A DNA stretch of 64,000 bases from Roseovarius sp. W115 (GTDB taxonomy: Bacteria; Pseudomonadota; Alphaproteobacteria; Rhodobacterales; Rhodobacteraceae). The position numbers were made by a program, and so were the translations under genes. Numbering within the stretch: position 1 is the stretch's first letter; each line of letters begins with the position of its first letter. The notes below the pieces were generated by a model. The model ran no database searches and was not told the DNA's origin. It saw only the letters and a list, made by a program, of their open reading frames with translations. The stretch is taken from assembly GCF_032842945.2 (NCBI RefSeq), contig NZ_CP146607.1, positions 40,240 to 104,239 of the forward strand, given 5' to 3'. This document shows, in pieces, positions 28,071 to 36,889 of this stretch.

Positions 28071-29276
28071 ATGCAAACGGACAGGACAGGCTTTTCGACG
28101 CGGGCGATCCATCATGGGTATGATGCCGCAGCGCATCAAGGATCTCTCAACCCACCGGTCTATATGACATCGACGTTCACGTTTGAGACTGCCGAGGCTG
28201 GCGGGGCAATGTTCGCAGGGGAGCAGGCAGGGCACTTTTACAGCCGCATCTCAAATCCGACGCTCGACCAGTTGGAGCAGCGTATCGCAAATCTTGAAGA
28301 TGCAGAGGCAGGTCTGGCCACCGCGTCGGGTATGGGGGCGATCAGTTCGGTATTCTGGACGTTCGTTGCCGCTGGCGACGAAGTCATCATCGATAAGACG
28401 CTCTATGGGTGCACCTTCGCCTTTCTGACTCACGGGCTGCCAAGGTTTGGTGTGACCGTCACGCCGGTTGATCTGACCGACCCTGCCAACCTGGAAAGTG
28501 CGATCACAGACCGCACCAAAATCGTTTACTTCGAGACCCCCGCAAATCCCAACAACCGTCTTGTGGACATCGCCGCAATTTCCCGGATCGCCCATGAGAA
28601 GGGTGCGAAGGTGGTTGTCGACAACACCTATGCGACGCCTGTCCTGACGCGACCGTTGGAACATGGCGCGGACATCGTTCTACATTCAGCGACTAAGTAC
28701 CTTGGCGGCCATGGTGACCTGGTGGCAGGCCTCGTTGTTGGGTCCACCGAAGATATGAAACAGATTCGGCTTATCGGGCTGAAGGATATGACTGGGGCAG
28801 TTATGGCGCCCTTGACCGCCATGCTAATCCTACGCGGTTTGAAGACGCTCGAGCTGCGGGTCGAGCGGCACTGCCAATCGGCCAGGCGCATCGCGCGAAT
28901 GCTGGAAGAGCATCCGGCCGTGGAGCGCGTGCACTACCCCGGTCTTGATAGCTTCCCACAGGGCGACCTTGCGCGCCGTCAAATGTCGGATTTCGGGGGC
29001 ATGATCCCGTTTGAGGTGATCGGAGGCAAGGCTGGCGGTATCGCAATGATGAACCGCCTCAAGCTTATCCAACGTGCTGTGAGCCTCGGGGATGCTGAAA
29101 GCCTGATCCAGCATCCTGCATCAATGACCCATTCCACCTACACACCAGAAGAACGCGCCGAACACGGGATTGCTGAGGGTTTAGTACGCCTCTCCGTCGG
29201 TCTCGAAACCGCTGACGATTTGATTGACGACCTGATGGCGGCGTTGTCGCAACACAACGCCATTGCTGCCGAATAA
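28071..29276 (+). CDS. mdeA: L-methionine gamma-lyase
   Basis: A 401-residue PLP enzyme of the Cys/Met metabolism family. Features that separate methionine gamma-lyase from its relatives are present. The active-site Cys lies in LYGCTFAFL (C114), the PLP Lys in [14 protein letters not shown] (K209), and the segments [10 protein letters not shown] and [20 protein letters not shown] are conserved. It splits methionine to 2-oxobutyrate, methanethiol and ammonia. A strong AGGAGG site precedes the ATG. It is divergent from an Lrp gene and upstream of an E1-like 2-oxoacid dehydrogenase gene, the mdeR-mdeA-mdeB order with two genes inserted. Confidence 0.9.
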   Translation: MQTDRTGFSTRAIHHGYDAAAHQGSLNPPVYMTSTFTFETAEAGGAMFAGEQAGHFYSRISNPTLDQLEQRIANLEDAEAGLATASGMGAISSVFWTFVAAGDEVIIDKTLYGCTFAFLTHGLPRFGVTVTPVDLTDPANLESAITDRTKIVYFETPANPNNRLVDIAAISRIAHEKGAKVVVDNTYATPVLTRPLEHGADIVLHSATKYLGGHGDLVAGLVVGSTEDMKQIRLIGLKDMTGAVMAPLTAMLILRGLKTLELRVERHCQSARRIARMLEEHPAVERVHYPGLDSFPQGDLARRQMSDFGGMIPFEVIGGKAGGIAMMNRLKLIQRAVSLGDAESLIQHPASMTHSTYTPEERAEHGIAEGLVRLSVGLETADDLIDDLMAALSQHNAIAAE

Positions 29277-29297
29277 CGCTTACGTGCGGAGGACCCT

Positions 29298-30614
29298 ATG
29301 ACCGAAAAACGACTCTACGGCGATGCCACGAGCCAGCCTGCGAAACGCCAGACAGGGCGCTGGATCAACGAGCTGGACCGTGCCCGCAAATCGGGTCCCT
29401 TTCTGGAGGCACATCCCATGGACAACATGGGCATGTCGACCAAGGCTGTCCACGCGGGCACCCATGACGATCCGCGCACCGGTGCTGTCGGCACACCTAT
29501 CTACCAGACATCGACCTTCATTCTGCACGAGGAGACCTATGGGTCGATCGAAGAGGGGTTCGGACGCGATCGCTTCATTTACACACGCTATGGCAACCCG
29601 TCCCAATGGGCTGTGCAAGAAAAACTGGCGACGCTCGAGGGCGCGGAAAGCGCAATTGTCTTCAGTTCCGGTATGGCGGCGATCACCGCAGCCGTGATGG
29701 CCATGGTCGATAAGGGCGCACATGTGGTGGCGGCAAGCGACCTTTACGGCGGCACCTATAACCTCTTCAATCAGGAATTTCCGTCGCTGGGGATGTCGGC
29801 AACCCTGGTCGACAGCTATGACCTCGAAGCCATCGAGGCAGCGATCCAGCCGAATACCCAGATCCTCTATTTCGAGGTGATCACCAATCCGGTGCTCAAA
29901 GTGGTCGATATCCCCGCGCTGGTGGATATCGCAAAACGGCACAACTTGCGCCTGATCGTGGACAGCACCTTTGCCCCTCCCCCGGTGATGAAGCCGTTGG
30001 AGATGGGCGTCGATCTTGTTGTGCATTCTGCCTCCAAGTACCTTAACGGCCACTCCGATCTCATCGCCGGTGTTGTGTGCGGCCCCCGCAAATTGGTCGA
30101 CATGATTTGGCCAAGACTGCTCAACTATGGCGGCTCTCTCGACCCTCATGCTTGCTTCTTGTTGGAGCGCGGGCTCAAGACGCTCGATATTCGTATGAAG
30201 GCCCATGAAGCCTCGGCAACCGCCCTGGCGGAGTTCCTAGAAACGCATCCGGCCGTTGAAAACGTGCTCTATCCTATGCTGCCCAGTCACCCCGATCACA
30301 CGCGCGCCAAAGAGCTGATGAAGATGGGGACGGGCAATGTGACTTTCTTTGTGAAAGGGGGCGATCAGGCAGCTCTTACGCTTATGGATAAGCTGCACCT
30401 GCCAAAACAGGCCACGAGCCTTGGGGGCATCGAAAGCCTGATCAGCCTGCCCTTTAACTCCTCACAGGCGACAATGACCAGCCGCCAACGTGCTGACATT
30501 GGCATTCACCCTGGCTGTGTCCGACTCTCTGTTGGTATCGAAGACCCCGCCGACCTGATCGCTGATTTTGATCAGGCTCTTACCGCCATTTCCACTATGA
30601 AAGGGGCCGCATAG
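29298..30614 (+). CDS. Cys/Met metabolism PLP-dependent enzyme
   Basis: A 438-residue PLP enzyme related to cystathionine gamma-synthase and methionine gamma-lyase. The PLP Lys lies in VVHSASKYLNGHSDL (K247). It has a Gly where methionine gamma-lyase has its active-site Cys (DLYGGTYNLF), so the chemistry is probably different. It also carries an extra N-terminal segment of about 40 charged residues (MTEKRLYGDATSQPAKRQTG...). It follows mdeA by 21 bases and overlaps the OsmC gene. Homocysteine, S-alkylcysteine or cystathionine could be substrates; I cannot choose. Confidence 0.85.
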   Translation: MTEKRLYGDATSQPAKRQTGRWINELDRARKSGPFLEAHPMDNMGMSTKAVHAGTHDDPRTGAVGTPIYQTSTFILHEETYGSIEEGFGRDRFIYTRYGNPSQWAVQEKLATLEGAESAIVFSSGMAAITAAVMAMVDKGAHVVAASDLYGGTYNLFNQEFPSLGMSATLVDSYDLEAIEAAIQPNTQILYFEVITNPVLKVVDIPALVDIAKRHNLRLIVDSTFAPPPVMKPLEMGVDLVVHSASKYLNGHSDLIAGVVCGPRKLVDMIWPRLLNYGGSLDPHACFLLERGLKTLDIRMKAHEASATALAEFLETHPAVENVLYPMLPSHPDHTRAKELMKMGTGNVTFFVKGGDQAALTLMDKLHLPKQATSLGGIESLISLPFNSSQATMTSRQRADIGIHPGCVRLSVGIEDPADLIADFDQALTAISTMKGAA

Positions 30615-31165
30615 TGCGCAACTCCATCCCCACCGCCGCCCTCAGTGAGTTCGTCAACGAAGTCGCAGGCAATCCCGAAGAAGGTCTGATGAGCTATGGT
30701 ATCGAGGTCGATTGGGAAAGCGGCACCCGTGCGCGCACGTCTACCAAGCCGATGCTTGTCGGCCCCCACAAGGTCAGCCGTTCCTTTGTCTGGAAAGCGG
30801 ATGAACCGCGCCAATTGATGGGCAACAACCACGGGCCGAACCCGCAGGAACTGCTGCTGTCAGGCCTTGGGTCCTGCATGATGGTGGCCTTTGTTGCGGG
30901 TGCGACAACCGAAGGCATCCAGCTTGAATCGGTGAAAATCGACTTTGATGGCACGCTGGACCTGCGTGGTTTTATGGGGCTCGGCACCAACGCGCCCGTC
31001 GGCTTCCCGGAGATCCGTTACACGATCCATGTGACCGGTGATGGCACGCCCGAACAGTTTGAAGAGCTTCACAAGAAGGCCGTCAAACACAGCCCGAATG
31101 CCCAGACGATTATCAATCCTGTCTCTTTGTCAGGCGATATCGTTGTGAGCCAGATCGAAGACTAA
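30614..31165 (+). CDS. OsmC family protein
   Basis: A 183-residue OsmC/Ohr-fold protein starting at a GTG that overlaps the preceding stop (TAGTG). It has the conserved core NNHGPNPQELLLSGLGSCMM with one Cys, then a long helix and ITIHVTGDG, NPVSLSG segments. Only one of the two redox cysteines of classical OsmC is evident, as in the single-Cys subfamily. Some OsmC proteins reduce organic peroxides; here it may deal with methanethiol or thioester intermediates made by its neighbours. That is inference from gene order. Confidence 0.85.
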   Translation: MRNSIPTAALSEFVNEVAGNPEEGLMSYGIEVDWESGTRARTSTKPMLVGPHKVSRSFVWKADEPRQLMGNNHGPNPQELLLSGLGSCMMVAFVAGATTEGIQLESVKIDFDGTLDLRGFMGLGTNAPVGFPEIRYTIHVTGDGTPEQFEELHKKAVKHSPNAQTIINPVSLSGDIVVSQIED

Positions 31166-31186
31166 GACCCGACCGGGAGTCCCGCC

Positions 31187-33568
31187 ATGACCGTTTCGCG
31201 CAATCATCTGAAGACCGTAGAACAACTGTTGCTGTGGCATTCGCATTGGATGATCCACCACGCCAACCATATCCGGCCCAAGGTCGACGGGATCAAGATC
31301 GGCGGGCACCAGGCCTCGTCCGCGTCCATGGTGTCGATCATGACGGCGCTCTATTTCTCGGCCTTGCGGCCCGAAGACCGCGTGGCTGTCAAACCCCACG
31401 CCTCGCCCGTGTTTCACGCCGCACAATACCTGATGGGCAATCAGACCCGCGAAAAGATGGAAGACTTCCGGGGTTTGGGTGGGGTGCAAAGCTATCCATC
31501 GCGTACCAAGGATATCGACGATGTGGATTTCTCAACCGGTTCTGTTGGTTTGGGTGTTGCGATCACATCCTTCGCGTCGATCATTCAGGATTACATCGCG
31601 GCCAAGGATTGGGGCAAAGGTGCGCCAATGGGGCGCATGGTCGCCTTGGTCGGGGATGCCGAGCTGGACGAGGGCAATATCTATGAAGCTCTGCAAGAGG
31701 GCTGGAAGAACGACCTGCGCAACACGTGGTGGATCATCGACTATAACCGCCAGTCGCTGGACGGAATTGTCCGTGAAGGCTTGTTCGAACGTGTCGAGAA
31801 GATCTTTGATGCGTTCGGCTGGGACGTGGTGCGCGTCAAGCACGGCGCTTTGCAACGCGCGGCCTTTGAGGAACCGGGCGGCGATAAGCTGCGCGACTGG
31901 ATTGATGCTTGCCCCAATCAGGAATACTCGGCTCTGACCTTCATGGGCGGTGCTGTCTGGCGCAAGCGGCTCATGGACGATTTGGGCGATCAGGGCGATG
32001 TCACAGCGCTGATCGACCGGCGCAGCGATGACGAATTGGCCGCGCTGATGGAAAATCTCGGAGGCAACTGCGTCTCCACGATGGCCGACACCTTCGATGC
32101 CATCGACCACGACCGGCCAACCTGTTTTCTGGCTTATACGATCAAGGGCTGGGGGACGCCCATTGCCGGGCACAAGGACAACCATGGCGGCTTGATGAAC
32201 AAGACCCAATTCGCGGAATGGCAAAAGCATATGGGTGTGGCAGAGGGTCAGGAATGGGAGCGCCTCGCAGGTGTCAAGGATATCGCGGCCATAGAGGCCT
32301 TCCTCAAGGAGGCTCCATTTTTCGCCAGCGGTCCGCGCCGCTTCAACGATGCCAAGATTGCCGTTCCTGCAATCGACTTCAGCAGCGACCGCGAAATCTC
32401 CACTCAGGCTGCCTTCGGCAAGATCCTTGATGATCTCTCCAAAGGTGACAGCGATTTGGCCGCGCGGATCGTGACAACTTCACCCGATGTGACGGGAACG
32501 ACGGGCTTGGCGTCCTGGGTCAATCGTCGCAAGCTATTTGCACGCGCGGAGCAGGCGGATGCCTTCATCGAACACCGCATCCCTTCCACGGCGAAATGGG
32601 CCTTCACGCCAGAAGGACAGCATATCGAGCTTGGCATCGCCGAAATGAACCTGTTCCTGCTTCTGGGCGCTGCGGGCCTGTCGCATTCGCTCTTTGGCAA
32701 GCGTCTTTTGCCGATCGGTACGGTCTATGATCCCTTCGTACATCGTGGTCTCGATGCCATGAACTATGCTTGTTACCAAGACGCGCGGTTCATGATCGTC
32801 GGCACGCCCTCGGGTGTGACGCTTGCGCCCGAAGGCGGTGCGCACCAGTCCATCGGAACACCCCTGACCGGGATGAGCCAGGATGGATTGGCGAGCTTTG
32901 AGCCGGCCTTTGCCGATGAGCTGGCCGTGATCATGGAATGGGCCTTTGACTACATGCAACGCGACGGTGAGGGGGATCCCGATGAGCGTACATGGCTTAG
33001 GGATGAGACCGGCGGCAGCATCTATCTACGCCTGACGACAAACCCGATTGAGCAGCCTGGCAAACGTCACGACGACGCCTTTCGGCAAGGTGCCATCGAT
33101 GGGGCCTACTGGCTGCGCAAGCCGGGACCAAACTGCGATGTTGTGATCGCCTATCAGGGTGCAGTGGCCTCTGAAGCGATCAAGGCAGCGGGCATGATCG
33201 GCGAAGGACGACGCGACATTGGCGTGCTGGCTGTGACCTCAGCGGACAGATTGAACGCGGGTTGGACAGCCGCGCAACGCGCGCGGTCACGGGGTAACGA
33301 CCGGGCAAAGTCACATATCGAAACACTCATGGGAGACCTGCCCCCTCACTGCAAGATTGTCTCGGCGATTGATGGCCATCCTGCGACGCTGGCTTGGCTA
33401 GGCGGCGTGGCGGGTCATCAGACCATTTCACTGGGTGTGGAGCACTTTGGTCAAACCGGGACAATCGGCGATCTCTACAAACATCACGGGATCGATGCCG
33501 CGTCTATCGTGGAAAAAGTGCAAGGATTGACGGACGGTCGGCATATCCAGATTTCTGCGGCTGTTTGA
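31187..33568 (+). CDS. mdeB: 2-oxoacid dehydrogenase E1, MdeB-like
   Basis: A 793-residue homodimeric E1 component related to AceE, shorter than pyruvate dehydrogenase E1 at about 890. The thiamine diphosphate motif is GDAELDEGNIYEALQ...IIDYNRQSLD (about 165-195). The transketolase-like core follows (FTPEGQHIELGIAEMNLFLLLGAAGLS and GTPSGVTLAPEGGAHQS), then a C-terminal domain. In P. putida mdeB encodes a 2-oxobutyrate dehydrogenase E1 next to mdeA; here the order and linkage agree. It would oxidise the 2-oxobutyrate made by the lyase to propionyl-CoA, but needs E2 and E3 subunits from elsewhere, since none are encoded in the window. Confidence 0.85.
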   Translation: MTVSRNHLKTVEQLLLWHSHWMIHHANHIRPKVDGIKIGGHQASSASMVSIMTALYFSALRPEDRVAVKPHASPVFHAAQYLMGNQTREKMEDFRGLGGVQSYPSRTKDIDDVDFSTGSVGLGVAITSFASIIQDYIAAKDWGKGAPMGRMVALVGDAELDEGNIYEALQEGWKNDLRNTWWIIDYNRQSLDGIVREGLFERVEKIFDAFGWDVVRVKHGALQRAAFEEPGGDKLRDWIDACPNQEYSALTFMGGAVWRKRLMDDLGDQGDVTALIDRRSDDELAALMENLGGNCVSTMADTFDAIDHDRPTCFLAYTIKGWGTPIAGHKDNHGGLMNKTQFAEWQKHMGVAEGQEWERLAGVKDIAAIEAFLKEAPFFASGPRRFNDAKIAVPAIDFSSDREISTQAAFGKILDDLSKGDSDLAARIVTTSPDVTGTTGLASWVNRRKLFARAEQADAFIEHRIPSTAKWAFTPEGQHIELGIAEMNLFLLLGAAGLSHSLFGKRLLPIGTVYDPFVHRGLDAMNYACYQDARFMIVGTPSGVTLAPEGGAHQSIGTPLTGMSQDGLASFEPAFADELAVIMEWAFDYMQRDGEGDPDERTWLRDETGGSIYLRLTTNPIEQPGKRHDDAFRQGAIDGAYWLRKPGPNCDVVIAYQGAVASEAIKAAGMIGEGRRDIGVLAVTSADRLNAGWTAAQRARSRGNDRAKSHIETLMGDLPPHCKIVSAIDGHPATLAWLGGVAGHQTISLGVEHFGQTGTIGDLYKHHGIDAASIVEKVQGLTDGRHIQISAAV

Positions 33569-33728
33569 GCGCGCCTACATCATTGCCTGGTGGACTAAAG
33601 GAAAGGAGGACTGCGACAAGCATGGTCACTTTCTATAGGTGCACCCTGCCCGCGGCCATCTAAGGCCAGGCGTCTGCGTGAGGCGCATGTATGCCCACTA
33701 AGCCTTGGTGTTTATTGCCGCTGTGATT

Positions 33729-34337
33729 TCAGATCATCAGAACCATTCGAACGCGATCTTCAAGATCGTCCAGGAGGCGTTCCGCGGTCCAACCCGCGCG
33801 GCTACGATGAACGTGACCCTGACGCATGTCATGGAGTAGTCGTGCTCGATCCTGGGATGGGAAGTCCTTTGGCAAATTGCCATGTGATTTTTCTTTTTCG
33901 AACCTTGCGGCAAGCCGAGTGTCCGTTTCCTGAATAGCCTTTTCCATGCGCTCCGCTACGCCCTCAACCTCACCCACAGTTGTGGCTACGCAGGACGCCA
34001 AAAAACAACCGCGCGGGGCACCCTCTTGCTGGGTGGAGTGTGAAACGACGGATGTCAGAAAGCCGCGGACGGCATCCTCAATCGATGCCGCGCCCTCAAA
34101 GGCAACGATCGGTGCGCAACCATCGACATCGGCGTAGCGGTCGATGGTCTTGAGGTAGAGCTCACGCTTGTCGCCAAACGCCGCATATATGCTTGGCCCG
34201 CTGATTTTCATCGCGGCGGTCAGGTCTTTCATGGAAGTTGCGGCATACCCCTTTGTCCAAAAAGCGTTCATCGCTGCCATCAGCGCTTCGTTCTCGTCGA
34301 ATGTACGCGGCCTTCCTAATTTTTTTGTATCGTTCAA
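33729..34337 (-). CDS. TetR family regulator
   Basis: About 202 residues starting at TTG 34337 (LNDTKKLGRPRTFDENEAL), with AAGGAC upstream; a frame reaching 34481 has no good start and runs into the divergent gene. The helix-turn-helix is KGYAATSMKDLTAAMKISGPSIYAAFGDKRELYLKTIDRY (about 25-65). Three cysteines sit in CFLASCVAT and DGCAP, possibly redox-active. It faces the peroxiredoxin-like gene across about 70 bases containing a palindrome, so it probably represses that redox block. Confidence 0.82.
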   Translation of the reverse strand: MNDTKKLGRPRTFDENEALMAAMNAFWTKGYAATSMKDLTAAMKISGPSIYAAFGDKRELYLKTIDRYADVDGCAPIVAFEGAASIEDAVRGFLTSVVSHSTQQEGAPRGCFLASCVATTVGEVEGVAERMEKAIQETDTRLAARFEKEKSHGNLPKDFPSQDRARLLHDMRQGHVHRSRAGWTAERLLDDLEDRVRMVLMI

Positions 34338-34374
34338 AATAAAAGTCCTTGACTGCCTTTGCGCTTTATTTATG

Positions 34375-34386
34375 TATCGATTGATA
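34375..34386. promoter_or_regulatory. Palindrome between TetR and peroxiredoxin-like genes
   Basis: TATCGATTGATA, a near-palindrome (10 of 12 positions symmetric), in the middle of the divergent intergenic region and 22 bases before the peroxiredoxin-like ATG. It is a good candidate TetR operator. Confidence 0.4.
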
Positions 34387-34407
34387 GATAAGTCAAGGAG
34401 CCCATTC

Positions 34408-34941
34408 ATGTCATCCATAAAGCCCGCGCCCGGTGGATCATTTCCGGCTGTCGAAGTCCCCTCGCTCGACGGAGGTAGCATTCGGTTGGGTGAGGCGAGC
34501 GACGGATACGATTGGCAATTGATTGTCGTCTATCGCGGCAAGCACTGCCCGATCTGCACACGCTATTTGCGCGAAGTGAACGAGATCGTCCGATCGCTAA
34601 AGGAACTGCGTATCGAAGTTGTTGCGGTCTCTGCGGACAGCAAGGAACGGGCCACCAGTCAGATTGCCGACGTCTCCCCGAGTTACCCGGTCGCCTATGG
34701 CCTGACAATCGACCAGATGCAGGCGCTTGGCCTTTATATCTCCAGCCCGCGCCATGGCATTGATGTGGAGGGTCCATTTGCTGAACCGGGTCTTTTCGTG
34801 GTGAACGAGGACCGCGAGTTGCGCATGGTCGATGTTTCAAACGCCCCTTTCCTTCGCCCTCAGCTACCATCCGTGGTCAGTGGCCTCCGGTTTATGCGTA
34901 GGATGACTGAGGCGTTCCCGGCGAACGGTACATACGCTTGA
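34408..34941 (+). CDS. AhpC/TSA-like peroxiredoxin family protein
   Basis: A 177-residue thioredoxin-fold protein from the ATG starting MSSIKPAPGGSFPAVEVPSL. The motif VVYRGKHCPICTRYLREVNEI (about 40-60) has two cysteines in CPIC, placed like the peroxidatic Cys of peroxiredoxin-like proteins. It probably reduces peroxides or thiols in the cytoplasm; no signal peptide is seen. It leads a plus-strand group with two NTF2-like genes under a divergent TetR gene. Confidence 0.82.
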   Translation: MSSIKPAPGGSFPAVEVPSLDGGSIRLGEASDGYDWQLIVVYRGKHCPICTRYLREVNEIVRSLKELRIEVVAVSADSKERATSQIADVSPSYPVAYGLTIDQMQALGLYISSPRHGIDVEGPFAEPGLFVVNEDRELRMVDVSNAPFLRPQLPSVVSGLRFMRRMTEAFPANGTYA

Positions 34942-34980
34942 AACACCGCCGACCCAATAATCCCCGAAAGGACACTTCAA

Positions 34981-35382
34981 ATGACCATGACACCTGATCA
35001 TGCAAATGCTGCGGCCGTGAAGGCGACACTCGATGACCTCATCAGTGGCGTTTCAGGGCATTCATTTGATGTGCTCGATCGCATCTATCACCGCGACATG
35101 CGCACCTACCTCTTGGCGGATGGTGGCGTTCTGATGCAGAATGACAAACTTGGCTTCATGGAGCACGTGAAAAGCGCCATGGCCCAGATGGGCGACCCGA
35201 ACCCTTGGGCGGAATATCACCTGGTCGAAGCTGATGACACACATGGGCATATCCTGATCAGCCGCAAGAACAACGTCACAAATCGCAAGCAACTGCTGAC
35301 GTTGAGCATCGACTTCGTGCTTGAGGATGGCCGCTGGCAGATCATTCGCGAAGTCATCATGACCCGAAACGATGATGCCTAA
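34981..35382 (+). CDS. NTF2-like (SnoaL-type) protein
   Basis: A 133-residue protein with the NTF2 cone pattern: N-terminal helices (ATLDDLISGVSGHSFDVLDRIYHRDMRTYLLADGG), a conserved small-molecule pocket region, and closing strands (LTLSIDFVLEDGRWQIIREVIMTR). Family members bind or convert small hydrophobic molecules. It is one of five such proteins between 34.9 and 41.8 kb. A GAAAGGACAC site precedes the ATG. Confidence 0.78.
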   Translation: MTMTPDHANAAAVKATLDDLISGVSGHSFDVLDRIYHRDMRTYLLADGGVLMQNDKLGFMEHVKSAMAQMGDPNPWAEYHLVEADDTHGHILISRKNNVTNRKQLLTLSIDFVLEDGRWQIIREVIMTRNDDA

Positions 35383-35449
35383 CCAACTCCCCTCTCAAAA
35401 TGTTCACGAGGGAGTCGAGGTTCCCCCTTTCATAAATAGGAAATTGCAC

Positions 35450-35887
35450 ATGAGAACTCTTCTACCTTTAGCCTCTTGGGCTATGACCACATCGATTGCA
35501 CTTGCCGATGAAAATGCCGCCTCAAACCTGAACGCCGTTAATGATCGTTTCAACGAGGCGGCCGCAGCCCACGACGCTCAAGGTCTGATCGAGCTTTACG
35601 CTGATGACACGCTCTGGATTGCGCAAGGCGCGCCAGTAACGCAAGGTCTTGAGGGGCCGAGACAGCTCTTTGAATTCGTCACCGCGAACAAGGGAAACGT
35701 TACCCATACGCTTGACCACCTTTTCGTGTCAGAGGATGCAACGCTGGCGGTCATGATCGGCTCGGTTGACGCTGTGATCGAAAGTCAGGGCATGGACGCT
35801 ACGGGTACGTATCTTTTCGTCCTGGAACCTGAGGATGACGGCTGGGAAATCGTCACCGACATGTGGCACCAACACGCACAACAGTAA
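35450..35887 (+). CDS. Exported NTF2-like protein
   Basis: A 145-residue protein from the internal ATG that starts MRTLLPLASWAMTTSIALAD, a short signal peptide ending at ALA-D. The mature part is NTF2-like (VNDRFNEAAAAHDAQGLIELYADDTLWIAQGAPVTQG...WEIVTDMWHQHAQQ), of the DUF4440 type. The longer frame from 35372 lacks sense at its start. Periplasmic location is inferred. It ends ahead of a strong hairpin. Confidence 0.75.
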   Translation: MRTLLPLASWAMTTSIALADENAASNLNAVNDRFNEAAAAHDAQGLIELYADDTLWIAQGAPVTQGLEGPRQLFEFVTANKGNVTHTLDHLFVSEDATLAVMIGSVDAVIESQGMDATGTYLFVLEPEDDGWEIVTDMWHQHAQQ

Positions 35888-35894
35888 TGGCTCG

Positions 35895-35924
35895 GATGAG
35901 CCAGCCTGAAAGGCCTGGCTCATC
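35895..35924. terminator. Strong hairpin after NTF2-like gene
   Basis: Perfect 10-bp stem GATGAGCCAG / CTGGCTCATC with a 10-base loop, seven bases after the stop at 35887. The T tail is poor on the plus strand (CATCATATT), so termination may be weak or factor-assisted. No gene is seen from here to 36106. Confidence 0.6.
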
Positions 35925-36106
35925 CATCATATTCCATAGCAGTGCTTGGAAGAAACAACTCCAACGGCTGCTTAGGTGGACATCTTGAGGTTTGAAAGCC
36001 CTCGCTTCCATGTGAATGGTCGCGCGTTGTACTTGGCTCCATAATTGCGCTTGGATCGCGCTATAAATTGACACTACGCCAGTGTTCGGTTTGTCGCGGA
36101 TCTGAA

Positions 36107-36775
36107 CTAAGTCAAAAGAGCCCGGATTTCTTCTGATGCCTTCGAATTTATGATCTCGTTGAAACGCGCGGTAAATGGTTCAATCTCGTAAATTGAATCA
36201 ATCTGCCCCAGGACCCTATCGTTTTCATGAAGCACAAGGATCGTCGGATATGCTTGGATCCCCAATTCAGCTGATTGCGCATAACTGGCGGCGACATCCG
36301 GGGTGTCCTCCGTGGCACCGGCAATCGCGTCAGTATCGAGCGCAGGGAACCCGTGGGCGGCGCTGATGTCATCGTAGGTTGCCGCGAGATTGACGTCTTT
36401 TCCCTCAAGAAAATGTGCATCCTGCAAGATATGGGCAAACTCAAGCGCCCGATCCGGGACCAGTTTTTTCATCTGCAGGATCGCAAGACTTGGCGGCGCA
36501 GAGATGCTCAATGGCGCATCTTCTTGCTGCAACATGTCCCGGAACGGCTGACCAATCGCACGGCCGGTCACCCCTGTCATTTTGACCTCAGCTTCGGCAA
36601 TATAATCTGCCATGTCAGCGTAGCTGCCGACCCGCTCACCTTTGACAAGACCACCTGAGATGACATTGATTTCGATGTCAGGATGAGCTGCGGCAAATGC
36701 ATCAAGCGTCGGGGTAAACCCAAAACACCATCCGCAGAGGGTGTCATGACCATAGATGAGTTTGATCTTTTTCAT
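36107..36775 (-). CDS. DsbA family thioredoxin-fold protein
   Basis: A 222-residue protein with the CxxC active site as CGWC in YGHDTLCGWCFGFTP (about residues 9-23), an inserted helical domain, and the cis-Pro segment YAQSAELGIQAYPTILVLHEN (about 165-185). No signal peptide, so a cytoplasmic FrnE-like oxidoreductase is likely. It stands first in a minus-strand run of redox genes. Confidence 0.85.
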   Translation of the reverse strand: MKKIKLIYGHDTLCGWCFGFTPTLDAFAAAHPDIEINVISGGLVKGERVGSYADMADYIAEAEVKMTGVTGRAIGQPFRDMLQQEDAPLSISAPPSLAILQMKKLVPDRALEFAHILQDAHFLEGKDVNLAATYDDISAAHGFPALDTDAIAGATEDTPDVAASYAQSAELGIQAYPTILVLHENDRVLGQIDSIYEIEPFTARFNEIINSKASEEIRALLT

Positions 36776-36889
36776 TCGTTATTCTCCAATCGTGAAGAAG
36801 TTTCAGTTTTTTCAGAGACATTTGCTGGGATGCGGCCACCAACAGACAGCCCCACTGGAAATGGGAGCCGTCTGGATCGCTTGTTTCGG

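Noticed and set aside
33622..33663. 13-codon frame after a perfect AAGGAGG site downstream of mdeB
   Set aside because: Too short to defend as a gene; the product has no pattern and the site may be chance.
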